A stretch of DNA of 64,000 nucleotides from Schizochytrium sp. TIO01 (GCA_004764695.1 SMSO01000031.1:6691261-6755260); one strand, 5' to 3'. Numbered from the stretch's first letter, positions 21,053-32,766 are shown. Notes: generated from the sequence alone by a model not told the origin. Program-made: numbers and translations.

Positions 21053-21963
21053 ACGAAGTTCAAAAAAGCGCGTCTTGTGCGCTTCTCCGCTTCGACCGTT
21101 CCTCGATCTCCGGACCTCGCCTGACGCGTACCGCGCGATCGAGCGAGGCCCGATGCTGCTCCCTGTCAATGGCCAGGCTTGCTTGCACCGGGCAATCCCA
21201 GGGATCAGTCTATCTTTCTCTCCGCTTGTGGTTTCCCTATATTTAAATATCCAAAAAGCGAGACGGGCGCGGAATGCGCAGCTGGGACCATCCGTGGCGC
21301 CTCGGCGGGCTTACGGAGCAGCTGACGCCTTCGCGTTGGAGCAGGACTCGAGGCGGGCGGGGCGGGCGAGCTCGCGGCTTGCATGCGAGCGTGAGGTCAC
21401 GCCGCCATGCCGCCGCCCTTGTTGCGCCTCCTGTCTGTCGCCTAGTGTTGCATAGTTCACGCACGAGTGTAGTGAGTTGAAGATTTGAATTCAAATTTGT
21501 AGCTCCCTCGCCGCTTTTGCGCCTTTGTATCTCCGCCCTCTGGGCCTCCTCACAAAGCGGCCAGTGTGCATTCCTCCTGACACCACTGCGAAAACGTCCC
21601 TCTCGAGACGCCCCTCAGATCCCTCACGCCTGGTCGCGGCGACCTTTGAAGGGCTCCTCTGCGCCGTTCCGCGTTTTCCCGCCGTTCTGCGCATTCATGC
21701 AGTTTCTCCTCTCCCACACTGGCCAGAGCGCCGCCCTGTGAGATCTCAGTCCGTCAAAGCGCCAGCCTTGGCCTTCAACCCGCCCGCGCCTGCGGAAAAC
21801 CTGGCCGAGCCGCTGGGAAACCCGATAGACTTACAGAAGCTGCCCTGGGCCGCCCTTCCCCCGAGTCTTTATGCCCCAAGAGGTGGCGAGCGCAGCGCTT
21901 TCGGGCGCGCGAAGATGGTCTTGAGCCATTCTCGCCATCCAGATTATTATTTACCTATTTATC

Positions 21964-21985
21964 TTTTTTTTTTTTTTTTTTTTTT
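21964..21985 (+). repeat. Homopolymer (T)22
   Basis: Twenty-two consecutive T residues at the boundary between a GC-rich block and an AT-rich block. Confidence 0.95.
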
Positions 21986-22953
21986 AATAAGTTAAGTAAA
22001 ATATAACATTTTATTGAAATTTAAAATTCAAATCATTGTTTTCAAGTGTTTCAAAAATAAAATAACAAAATAATAATCATTATAAAATAAAACACAGTAA
22101 AACATTGTTTTTAAACTCGTTCCAATTATTTACTACCTCATATATGGTGCTTTCTTTCCGCAGCGGGTTTCTTCGTCAGATTTTCATGCCACCGACTCCT
22201 ATGTATTTAGGTATCTGGCCACCTAGGCAGCTGTCCAAAAAGAAAGAACTTGAACACCTTCAGAATTTGTTCTTTGCAAGCAGAATGAGTGAATTTGCGC
22301 CTTGAAATCCAAACCCGGTCGGATGAAAATGCCCATTTCTTCCCTCTAAGCCCTTGAATGGGAGTGGGCCTTGAAACCCCGCCTTCGGGCCTTCGCTCCC
22401 CCTGATCTGAGCGCCCATCTTTCGCTCTCTCGATCAGCTTCTCTTCAACTTTGCGGCGCATCGCCATTCAATCAATCCTTTCATCGATCGATTCCGCGTG
22501 AGCAGCGCCGATTTCAACTTTCCGACTGTTAGTTGGATTCTTACAGAGCGGATTTTTAGTTACCTCCTTGGCCCATCTATCTACCCTTTTGCTTAGCAGT
22601 CCCGAACATCTTTCGGAAGCATGAGTAATCGCTTTCATGAATACCAACTAGTCCGTGCCTCCCTAGTAACTACTACCCGGGGGATAGGTACCTCTACCGC
22701 TTGTTGAAGACTTTCACAGTTTGTAGTTTTAAATAATAGAAATAACTAAAATGGTTTGTAAGCGAGTTAATGAATTTGTGAATACAAATGAAAAAGAATA
22801 CTGGTAGGAAAGTAAGTACCTAGAACCTAGCAACAGGTAGGTAGGTAGGTATACCAAAGTATCCTTCGAAGAGATTTGTAACTGAGTGAATTGTTCATTA
22901 GAGTGAGAGAGAACAAAGAGAGAGTGGAGAACTTGAGAAAAGAGGCGTCAGAA

Positions 22954-23007
22954 GAATGAATGAACGAATGAATGAATGAATGAATGAATGAATGAATGAA
23001 TGAATGA
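22954..23007 (+). repeat. (TGAA)n microsatellite
   Basis: About thirteen near-perfect TGAA units with one interruption near the left end. Confidence 0.95.
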
Positions 23008-24676
23008 CATCATAGTCTGCTTTGAATTAGTTTCGCTCTGAGTTCGGAGAAACGACTTCTGCTTTAGAGGATACATTTCACTCACCGTAGAGACGAGAGA
23101 GCGCGAACGATCGGAGGGACTCACTCAGTTTCTGGGAAAAGCTGCCTCTCATTATTACAAAATTAAAACTCTTCATTCTAAAACAACTTTGATTTAGTGT
23201 AAAAGAAAAGAAAGAAGGATGGGAACACCTCCAGAATAGAACGAAGGAACGGGCGAAGATTTGGGCCACGCGAAACGGAATGAACTTGAACTGACTAAGC
23301 GCAGGTCAGCTCAGAACCAGCGGGCGATCGATCGAGATAGGGCTGAGGCCGGCAGACCCGGCTTTAGAGGGGTCCCGCTGAGACTTTCTGAGGCCGCCGC
23401 GCCGACAGAAAGGTATTCGCCAGGCTTCGAGGAGGAACAGAGGCGCAGAGAAAGAACTCGACGAATTTGCAAATTCGGGCATTCGATCGATCGACCAAAT
23501 ATATTTTAAATAAATTAAAAATTAAAAAAGTAAAATTAAAACAAATAAACGTTTTTTTGTTTTAAATTTATTTTTTAAAGAATGAGTTGGCCTACTTCCA
23601 TTAAATGCATGTAACAGAAAAGTGTAAAGGAGTTAGATTCATTGTTTCTTCTTTTCAGTCTTCTAATTCACAGGCGGCAATGTATCTTTCTATCTATCAT
23701 TCGCTCCCTTTCAGAAGAATGCTGCCGATGATCTTTCGGGCGCTGCGATAAATCCCAACAAAAGCCGCGCAAGGACGAAGATAAGGGCGCTATCGGCCTG
23801 CCTTCCTCAGCCCTCCCTTCGCCTTCGCGAGGCTTAGCGGAGAGGAGGCGCGGAGCGGATGATGATGCTGAGGAGCACTTTCGTCGTCATCGCCGTCGTC
23901 GCCGTGTTATCCTCCAGGATATCCTCGAATCCGTGTGGAACAGAACACAACGGAACAGAACAGGGCTATCGCCATTCTTTCTATCTATTTCAAAATATTT
24001 TTATTTAGAAAAAGGAATGAAAGTACAAGTTCTAATTTGGTTGAGAGGAAATGACGCGCAGCGATTCATTTTCAGGCGTCATCCTCATCGTTGTGCAAAA
24101 ACGCCTCCTGAAAGCGGCTTCGAAGCGCTCGAGGAGAAGACGGGCAGAATAAGCCTTGGAGAGGTAGGCCCTCGCAGGAACTCAGGTCTTCCGCAGCTCT
24201 GCGCGGGGGAAGACGCGCGTAAGGGGGTTCGAGAATGGCGCTTACTTCTTGATTTCTGGTTTTCCGGAAAGAAACTTGAAGAGAGTCTGAAAACAGAAAA
24301 ATAATGAAACAGCGAAAATAACAATTGAATGTGAAACAATTTTGATTTATTTGAACATCTGCAGTTTAATTTTAGTTTTAATCAAAGAACGACGCCGTTC
24401 CTTTCTTTGCTTTTCGAATTGGGCAGAAGAAGGGAGGACTGGAAAGGCGAAAGGATAGATTTCAAGATGGCTCTCGGCTTTCGCGCTTGCTTGCTTACCT
24501 ACTTACTTACTTGGTTGCTTTCCTTCTTCACGATTGCATGCGCGACAGATCACGCGCTTTGGAGGCCGCCTTTGCTCTTAAGCTGTGCGGGTTTCGCTCA
24601 ATCGTCACTCAGACTGTGAGTCTTTCTGTCTGTCTGTTGGCCTCTTAGGCTCTTGGTCTGTCCTCCCTCCCTTCCG

Positions 24677-24722
24677 TTTCTTCTTCTCTTTTCTCTTTCT
24701 CTTTCTCTTTCTCTTTCTCTTT

Positions 24723-24765
<43 letters not shown>

Positions 24766-24771
24766 CTCTCT
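24677..24771 (+). repeat. 95-base polypyrimidine tract, (CTCTTT)n then (CTTT)n
   Basis: An uninterrupted C/T run of 95 bases begins with TTC and CTCTTT units and continues as about eleven TTTC units. Such tracts can form triplex DNA. It could pair with the purine tract at 20963-21052. Confidence 0.95.
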
Positions 24772-25488
24772 GCGTCTGCTTTTTCCACCCATATGTATAT
24801 GTGTACATATGTATGTATGTGCGTACGTGGCGAAAGCAGTCGATGGATTGATCGATGATCGCCGCAATGGACGACGTCTGCGCGAACGAACGAAAGCGCA
24901 GGCCTGAATGCGTCTTTCAGGAGCGACTGAGGCAGTGTTTATTCATTCATTTGTATATTTATTTGTTTATTGATTTGTATATTTGTATATTTGTATATTT
25001 CTTCATTTGTTTGTTTGTTTGTTTATTGATTTGCAGCGCAGGCGACAGGAGACAGTAGTGTTTTTGATAGCCCACGTATCGACGGAGCTTTCTGCAGACA
25101 GCAGCGCAATTCAATCTTCATCGATAGGGGAGCACAGCGCAGAAGAAGGAAGGATCGATCAGTGGAGAGGCCGAAGCGTGTGCATTTTCATAAGAAGTTA
25201 ATGAAGAATCCAATGATTACAATTGCAAAACAAACGATCAAACAAAAGGAGGAAAGGAAGTCGCTGCGCTGGCTAGCTAGAAGTTGGCTAGTGGAATCAG
25301 TAGTAGCAGCTAGCTAGCAGTCGGCGTCGTTCAAAAGAACGCCTGCAATGAACGAATGCTTCAAGAACATTAGAGACGCACTTTCATTACGAGAAGGACA
25401 CAAAGACTTCAAGAGAGAGAGAGACCAATCAACGAAAATAAACAAAGGCTTTGTGGCATGATCGGTCGATGGCGCTTGAACATCATCA

Positions 25489-25489
<1 letters not shown>

Positions 25490-25519
<30 letters not shown>

Positions 25520-25559
25520 CTTCTTCTTCTGCTTCTGCTTCTGCTTCTGCTTCTTCTTC
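25490..25559 (+). repeat. (CTT)n/(CTG CTT)n microsatellite
   Basis: About 70 bases of CTT units, with CTG replacing CTT in alternation in the second half. Confidence 0.95.
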
Positions 25560-25806
25560 GCCTAGTTTTCATCTGCTTCTGCTCCGATCAGATAGACCAG
25601 CGCCGGCAGCTCTGCGAGGAGGTCGGGTGAATGGGCGAAGAAAGCGCCGCCGCCGCCCTAAATTCGATCGATTATTCCGCAGGTTTTCAAGTCAGAGAAT
25701 TGGATGAGCTCAGGTTTTGGAAATCTCTGCTCTTATTTCTCATATTGAGAGGAGGAGGATACGGTCGTGCCAAAACTCAACATGTTCAAACAAGGATCAT
25801 AGTGAC

Positions 25807-25874
25807 AAACAAACCAACCAAGAAACAAACCAACCAAGAAATGAACCAACCAAGAAATGAACCAACCAGGAATG
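25807..25874 (+). repeat. 16-bp minisatellite (GAAATGAACCAACCAA-type)
   Basis: Four adjacent copies of a 16-base unit with the core ACCAACCAAGAAA and few differences between copies. Confidence 0.9.
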
Positions 25875-27474
25875 CGGTGCGGATGGCCTTCTTGAGCTGC
25901 TTGTATGGATTGGCCATTCAAGTGAGCGATCGATCACCTTTGAGTATACTTTGGAATGATATTTGACGAAATGATATATTCTATTTTTTATTTTTTATTT
26001 TAAAACTGAGGCTTCTTTTTATTTTTATTTTTATTTTTTATTTTAATATTCAACTACTTCTTACAAATAAATGGTGAAAGCAGTTCACATTTGGAGCGCA
26101 GTCGTGAACGAAATCAAAGACAGTCGCAGAAATTAGACAGCCAGACGATGAGAAGCGCCTTGGGGATGGGTTATATTTGAAGATCGTACATGTGTACATG
26201 GTGGCGAAGGAACTATTTTCAATGAGATACGAGGTTGGCTTCATGGTTTGCTTGGAAAAATTAGCCTGAAGAAGCAGGGAATGTGAAATGTGGAATGGCC
26301 TGAGTCCTAACCTTTGTCGGAAAATCTAACTGGCACACCCATAGAGGACACTATTTATGCGTCAGAGCGACGTCATGATGGCGTCAGCACTGCTATCTTC
26401 TCATTTTCTTTTTTTAATGTTAAAAGCGCCTTCGCGCCTATTCCGCTCCTCTGTAACGATCGTGTTATACAACACCGATGGCTTATAGAGCTCAAGGCGA
26501 AATTCGAATTTGCGGCACGCTGGATCAAAGCCAAGACCGTTATTTTGCGTTTTGGTTTCTGAATATGCGACCCCATCGACCAAACCAGGTTTCGTTCGTT
26601 CAAGTGCAAATGCTGATTTCTTGACTCTTGACCTTCATCTTTTAGAATTACATTATACATTATAAACACGGACCGTGCTGGCAGTGTAAGATCTAATACA
26701 GCGAGGGGTGTCACCGCGATTGGGATGTATGACTAACTCATGAGGGAGGGCACCGAGTCCAACATGATCGGTGCCGACATAGCAAAATGTCCAACCTGTT
26801 CTACGATAAGCGAGCAATCTTGACTGGCAGCAATCAACTAAGCGCTATCATCTTGAAAAGAGGCGCACACTGCCACGCACGACATGTTCGTGACTATAAA
26901 CGAATAACCTCGCATTCGGGAGCCCAGAATCCAGCGACGCTCAGGGAGGGTTTCACTTTCATGGCATCTGCGTTAAAAAGAAACGCTCTGGGTTCGGGCG
27001 TCATCCAACACAAAAACCGCCATGAACATCCTACGACGCGGCTGGGCCCTGATAGTGTCATATGCTGGCATCTATCTGCGAGCTTGGAGCGTAGCTGTGC
27101 CTGTTTGCTGCGAGCTTCAGAGCATCTTCTTCAACTATCCCATTCGCATTGTTTTGCTGTTGGTTTTCATTAAATTCCGTTTATTTATAATATTTTATTT
27201 TTATTTTTAAGTGTTAATTAAAACTCATTTAAATTAAAAAAATAATCAAAAAATAAAAGAGAAGAAAGCATTTCCCTGTACATATATATATTTTTCCTAT
27301 TCGTACACACTCATATGGGTGCTCCTCGCTCTTGAACGCGACGACTTGCTCCATTCTTTCCAAAGTCTGCTTCTCACATCGACCTCTCTCCTTCTTTCGG
27401 GAGGTCTCTGCTCAGGCTCCTCATGAAACCCTTTCGATGATCCTTTCTTTTCTCACTTAATAACTTTAAAAAGA

Positions 27475-27501
27475 AAAGTAAAAGTAAAAGTAAAAGTAAA
27501 A
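27475..27501 (+). repeat. (AGTAAA)n microsatellite
   Basis: About four perfect six-base units next to an A-rich stretch. Confidence 0.85.
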
Positions 27502-28802
27502 CAATTAATCTTCAAATTCAAAAGCCATCTTATTACTCCTCTCAACAGCACCAACCAGCAGTAGGACCCCCCTAACGCCCCCTACCACCCGATATGTGGT
27601 TGTGGGGATGGCGCAACCACTGGCGAAACTTGCATCCGACGCTTGTACGGACTGACTCATCAATGATTGACTGCCGACACCATCGTGCTCAAAGTCCTCG
27701 GCACCTCGAGAGCCCTCGGCCCAAGGCCCGTAACCCCCGCCGCCGCTACGCCCTGCGCTCGCATGCAGCCAGCCTGCCTGCCTGCCTGATTATGCGGCTA
27801 GCTGCAGGCAGACCTGCCTGCTCGCGCCTTGCGGCAGCCGCCTCGAACTTGGGACTGAGCGCACAGTGCAATTCTCGCGGCGCAGCTGGTGCGGGTCTAA
27901 AAGGCTTGCGAGGTCTTGGAAATGGGCATATCCTTCCTTCTCGGTCCCGGTTTCCGGTGGACGGGCGCCCTGGGCGAAGGGGCTTAGCCCGTCGTAGCAG
28001 GGGCCTAGGGGGCGCTATAATATGAGGGGGGCGCACTGCATCGATGCCGGTGCAAACTACTGCAGAAAAGGCGCATCCTGCCATATCTTGGAGCTATTTG
28101 AGCCTGCCTGAAGATCCGGTACCCTTTGGCTACCTGTTTATCCTTGGAGTGTTGCGAACTTTGCGAAGAGCACACCGCTTCGTCACGAGTAGGAAGTTCT
28201 CAGGCACGCGGGAAATCCGCCAAACGTAAAAAATGCGTTAGTGGTACCGACACGGCGCACGGAGAAATAGGTACTGTAAAACAGTACCATTTGTCCGTTC
28301 GCCGCTTCTGGAGGAGGGTGGATTGTTGTAGAGGAAATGCTGCAGCTGCGTGAGGACAGGCCTTGGTTCTAGTTGCATTTGTACCTCATGAACTGACACA
28401 TAAGGCTGAATTAGAAAAGAGGGGGAGAATTGAGTGCAGAGACTTACAAGAACCACAAAAGCAACAGCAAGAACCTTCTACTGCCATTTTATCAGGTAGA
28501 TGTGCACTTACGTGCTGGCTATAGCCGCCGTAGAACGCACATCCTGAGGTTGCGGAGTGTGTACTTACTTGTGGGAGAGCAGCTAAGGTAGCCAAGTAGA
28601 AAAGGCCAGCAAGACTTTCGCGTTCTCATTTTAGGTCTGTCAAGTTCTGACTGCTAAACCAAGCGGTCGAATTGCAATCATCAGCAACAAACAGCAACAT
28701 AGGTTGCACGCAAGTCTTCCTTGTTGTGCTGATTTCTTTTGTTTGTTGCAGGCAATCGCGAACGGACACGCGCCGAGGTCGTGTGGCCTGCGAAGAACAA
28801 CA

Positions 28803-28838
28803 CGACGCGACGCGACGCGACGCGACGCGACGCGACGC
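28803..28838 (+). repeat. (CGACG)n pentanucleotide repeat
   Basis: About seven perfect units of a five-base motif, some 360 bases upstream of the start codon of the following gene. Confidence 0.95.
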
Positions 28839-29201
28839 AAGTGATCCTCTACGAGCTAGCTCTGTAAGACAGAGCGATAGCTAAGGATCGGATTCGACAA
28901 ATCTCGTTAAAGTTCGACAGGCAAATCATACCATATCTTCATCGAGGTGAACGCTTACACGTGCAAGACGATTTGAGATTTCTTCAAAGCATCGTCGCCG
29001 AGCATTCCGTAGTTCTCTGGCGCATCAAGCGGCGTCACTTTCCTCAAGGTCTTTCGTCAATCAAAACGCACGAATCTCAACTTGGCGCATTTATTTAGGT
29101 AATCAGGGTTCGTGTTTTCTGTTTTTCACACGAAAACGCACTCGATCGATACACGCACGCAGTATAGCAGGTCGGTAGGATTTGGAAAAGTAACAATCAC
29201 A

Positions 29202-30247
29202 ATGGCGTGCGATCAAGGTGACACATGGCTCTTTGAGCCCCTCAGTCCGGATACGTTGACGCTTGGCGAAGGCGATCAAGTTAGCATGGGTGATAGTGCC
29301 CTCGATACTCTATTGGGAGATGACCTGCTTAACGAGGCCGTGCAGCTCCTTGGGGCGGAAGATTCTCAGACCAATATCATGCTTCAGAGCAGCGCACCAG
29401 GCGCAAACACTTCTGCGAGCAACAACAGCAATAACAACAACAACAACAAACAACAACAGCTATCAAGACGACAACTTCCCAAATCATTTGTCAAGAAGCA
29501 GTAGTTCTAGTAGTAACATCCGCGGCAGTATGGTGATGACCAGCAATCACAGCTCTCGTTTAAGCAACCACAAGGAGCGTATGATGGCCACTATGAACTT
29601 CCGGCAGCAAGAACCAGATTTCTTCTGTGGGAAGTAACAACAACGAAGATGCTGCTGCCTTCGACTTTGTGAGGCAGCAAGACATGCGTCTTGGCACGAT
29701 GGGTCAGAGCAGCGATGAAGGTGAATTAGAGCGGGAAATCCTTGAGTCTCTTGCAAGTGGAGATCCGGGTAAGCCCGAGGTAGATGAAGATCAGACCTTC
29801 AATTTTGTTGGTGACATCAAGCGTGCCTTTTCCCCCATCAAGCAGATTGTATACAACGGCCCGCGCTCCTCGTCTTTCACTGAGAGAGTCGATGATGACT
29901 GCGTAAGCCCGGAACCCTCGGACTTTTTAATGCCGCCACCTATGCATCAGCCTCACGCTTACAAATCTGCTGATGTTATCAGTGGAATGCAAGCCAGCAG
30001 CGTCAACAATGTCATTAACAGAAATAACAACAGCGTAAATAGCCAGAATAATAAAACCTCTGCGCCGCATCCGTACATTGGCAATAGTAGTAATAGCAGC
30101 AGTAGCAGCAGCCTCATGAGCCGCAAGGCTTCAGTGACAATGCCTAAGGACGACCTCGCTTCAGATCACGAGCCTCTCCTGAACTCGAACCCGAATCCGA
30201 ACCCGTGGCCTTCGGCAGCAGATTATAGGCGCATCTTCCTCGACTTC
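29202..30247 (+). CDS. Unknown-domain putative regulator, exon 1 (reading frame not uniform)
   Basis: The ATG at 29202 (context CACAATGGCG) opens an acidic, Leu-rich N-terminus (LFEPLSPD, then LDTLLGDDLLNEAVQLL) resembling a transcription activation region. An Asn/Gln tract follows (29420-29459). The initial frame stops at 29504. A different frame, open from 29597, runs to the splice donor at 30247 with acidic, Ser/Asn-rich sequence and short linear motifs. A third frame covers 29440-29637. Either a 107-base intron (29501-29607, phase-compatible) or small indels in the repeat must join them. Exon 1 ends in phase 0 at GACTTC before GTAAGT. I do not recognise the family. A nuclear regulatory role is inference from the acidic and homopolymeric composition only. 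Confidence 0.65.
29501..29607 (+). other. Candidate small intron (107 bases)
   Basis: The donor is CA|GTAGTT and the acceptor CGGCAG|C. Joining 29500 to 29608 links the frame from the ATG to the frame that continues to 30247, with no stop between. The donor is not an ideal consensus and there is no clear pyrimidine tract. One alternative frame is also open and Ser-rich across this stretch, so two compensating indels remain possible. Confidence 0.4.
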
Positions 30248-30977
30248 GTAAGTTTATTCTTGTTTCACTCAATGTGAGGGTGCTTGGGCGTGAGGAAAAT
30301 ACGATGATGAAGGATGGTATTGTGTTGGGATTGAATGAGTTGTTGCGCAAGACAATTGCTTGTGTTACTTCTAATTAGAGGAGAATCGGCGGGGGGCAGG
30401 CTTTTATTTGTGATGGATGAGAGAGAAAAATAACTGCACCGGCGGCGCTCTCAGATTTATACCTCTTTTTTAAAGTTCCCCGCACTGAGAGGAGCTATAG
30501 GTGTAAAGATAAAGAGAGACACCACCACATGTACTAAAAGAAAAGGCTTTTTAAGGACAACTTGACGAGCGAGCCATAAAAAATACTGGTGCCTAATCTT
30601 TTCTGAAGGGCGTGTGGTGTTGCATATTGAAATCGATGCATGCATGGCCTTGAAAGGGCGCGTGGATGTTCAACGCAGTTTCTTAGTGCATGTGTTCCAG
30701 AGATATCGGAGCGAGAGAGAAAGAGAGAGAGGGGGAGGGTTGGTGTAAGGGATTAAGAGATCATTTTGTTAAACGAGGAGTGTGTCTGAGGAAGAAAAAG
30801 AGAACACAAAGCAGCACCGCACCGAAAAGCAAAAAATCATTCAACGCGGAAATCAGAAACCATAAGGAAAGAAAAGAACGCAGATTGAAAACAACAACCA
30901 AAAGCAAACAAAACAAAAAAGAGAATGCGAAACAGAAACAAAAGAGGCAAAGGAAACATGCACGAAAGAACAAGAAG

Positions 30978-31008
<31 letters not shown>

Positions 31009-31032
31009 AATGCAATGACGAAGAAAGAAATC

Positions 31033-31085
31033 AGAAAGAAGAAAGAAGAAGAAAGAAGAAGAAGAAAGAAAAGAAAAAGAAAAAA
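31033..31085 (+). repeat. Intronic polypurine tract (GAA/GAAA)n
   Basis: Fifty-three consecutive purines made of GAA and GAAA units. Complementary in composition to the pyrimidine tract 270 bases downstream in the same intron. Confidence 0.95.
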
Positions 31086-31335
31086 CTAGCGCTGCAAACT
31101 GAAGAAAAGGAACGGAAAGGATCTTTTAAAACGCTGCTGCAAAGCAAGAGAACAAACAGATACAGATAAGAGAGACCGACCACAGAGACGAAGACAGTCA
31201 CATCTACCGAGTTCACGACAGGGAGATCCAAACTCCGCCTGCGTTCTCTTCCTTCTTCTCTCACCCCGCGAATCGCAGCCTTCGTGCGTGCGCTTTTGCA
31301 GAGGCGGAAGAAGGAAACATTAAAATTTAGAGAGA

Positions 31336-31405
31336 TCCTCCTCTTTTTCTTCAAGTTCCTCTTCTTCTTCTTCTTCTTCTTCTTCTTCTTGAAGTTCTTC
31401 TTCTT
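31336..31405 (+). repeat. Intronic (CTT)n tract
   Basis: CTT-rich tract with a pure 35-base pyrimidine core (31356-31390), flanked by AAG and GAAG interruptions. Confidence 0.95.
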
Positions 31406-31886
31406 CATTCCTCGCATACGTTGCGTGCGGGAGCGAACTAAGTCGTTCACTCTCCCTCCTCTCTCGCGCCTCTTCTTCGCTTGCTTGCGTTCTTTTCTTG
31501 GCTTCTGTTCTTTTCTGTCGTGGCGGTTGTTCCACTCAATCACTCACTCACTCATTCATTCTAAGTGGTCCAAGATCGCGAGCACGCGATCGAGGGAGAT
31601 CCAGATTTCACCGGCTGCGAGCCAGGCAGGAGGGAGATCCAAGAACTAACTGAGAGGCGATCTCGCATGAGAGAAATGGAGGGAGAGAAAGATAGGATAG
31701 CGGAGCAGAGCGAATGGGAATGGGAATGGGTTCGAGAGCGAATGCAGAGAGGACGAAAGGGCTTTCACTCGGGGAGAGATGAGGGAGGGCCGGGGCGGGC
31801 GAACTGAGGTGGTGCGTGTGCAGACAGAGACAGAGAAGAACTCGGATGACTGACGGAAATGCTGTTGACGTTTTTATTTTTGCTGG

Positions 31887-31960
31887 TTTCCTTCCTTCCT
31901 TCCTCCTTCCTTCCTTCCTTCCTTCCTTCATTCATTCATTCATTCCCTCCTTCCTTCCTT
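31887..31960 (+). repeat. Intronic (CCTT)n and (CATT)n tracts
   Basis: CTTC/CCTT units on both sides of a short ATTC block. Confidence 0.95.
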
Positions 31961-32040
31961 CGTTTGCTCGCTTGGTTGCTTGCTTGTTTGTCGATTGCGC
32001 ATTGTTTGCATATTCAATGTGTTCTTGGGTACGCATTCCA

Positions 32041-32100
32041 TTTCATTCCACCTCATTTCATTTCATTCCATCTCATTCCATTTCATTCCATCTCATTTCA
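32041..32100 (+). repeat. Three tandem 20-bp units
   Basis: Three head-to-tail 20-base units of TTTCATTCCAYCTCATTYCA form, differing by a few transitions. Confidence 0.9.
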
Positions 32101-32766
32101 CTCGGCGACGACTGCCTTTACTTTACCTTTGGGGCCATTTGCGATACCATACTTCCATGGCGGCTCTCTCCCTCCCCGCACTCGCGCACGCGGGCTCTCG
32201 AAATCGAAATTGAAATCGATTCGAAACGATGGACTCCGTCTGCCACGCGATACGATACGCACTGCCTGCCTCTGGGCTGACGTGCGGTCGACGTAATGCC
32301 GCCTGCGAAACGACGCAACTCGCCACCGCGACCATGGCCGCCTTCACTTACTTCCTTACTTCTCGCGCACTGCCTCCTTCATTCCTGCATGCCTTCACGC
32401 CTTCATTCCCTCACTTCTTCCTTCCTCGCCCACCTGCAACTGCTCTCTCTCTCTCTCTCTCTCGTGCCTCCTGCGTCGGCTGTTCATTCGCGCATGGTCC
32501 GCGGCTGCGCGGTTTGGTGATGTCTTGTCTTGCGCGATCTCCGCTTCCCGTGCGGCTGGCCTGGCCTGCCTCGACATCTCTGCGGTCTTCGATTTGCCTC
32601 TCGCGGCGTTGACTCTGACTAACTTAACTTTGTGTGCGCACACGCCGGAACGAACTTGGACATGGATCGCGTGTGCAACGCAAAATAACAATATCCTGCG
32701 ACGAATCTCTGCGCCGAATAAAATACCAACAAACGAACGAACGAACAAACAAATAAACAAACACAG

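Larger units (their letters stand above)
21053..24676. other. Middle-left part of the divergent spacer
   Basis: Alternating GC-rich blocks (about 21100-21450 and 21550-21920) and AT-rich blocks (21960-22130 and 23500-23590). Contains a T22 run at 21964-21985 and a (TGAA)n microsatellite. I find no protein with family-like motifs. Open frames in the GC-rich blocks look like composition artefacts. Confidence 0.5.
24772..29201. other. Right part of the divergent spacer (upstream of the unknown-domain gene)
   Basis: Contains a TTTG/TATT-rich stretch (24938-25036), (CTT)n, a 16-bp minisatellite, AT-rich blocks near 25980-26050 and 27180-27260, a GC-rich block at about 27590-28030, and a (CGACG)n tract. 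The last few hundred bases must hold the promoter and leader of the gene starting at 29202. No coding sequence with family-like features was found. The frame at 27594-28025 is Arg/Ala-rich and follows the GC-rich block, so I do not call it. Confidence 0.5.
30248..32766 (+). other. 2.5-kb GT-AG intron
   Basis: The donor GTAAGT (30248) directly follows an open frame in phase 0. The acceptor ACACAG (to 32766) directly precedes an open frame in phase 0. That downstream frame is closed upstream by TAA at 32719, and the AG at 32765-32766 is the first one after it. Joining gives a smooth protein, ending IFLDF on one side and opening LADETKYPLY on the other. The sequence before the AG is A/C-rich rather than pyrimidine-rich. 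The body is packed with simple repeats: (GTGAAA)5 at 30981-31010, purine run 31033-31085, pyrimidine run 31336-31405, CCTT at 31887-31960, a 20-bp triplet repeat at 32041-32100 and (CT)n at 32443-32463. Confidence 0.85.

Noticed and set aside
20746-21455. Frames through the GAAA tract
   Set aside because: Lys/Glu/Arg repeats translated from a microsatellite.
27594-28025. 143-codon Arg/Ala-rich frame
   Set aside because: Lies in a GC-rich island. Composition follows base content, and no domain, targeting signal or partner frame is seen.
30690-31649. Sense and antisense frames inside the intron
   Set aside because: Lys-rich or Phe/Leu-rich products of purine and pyrimidine tracts, inside a well-supported intron.
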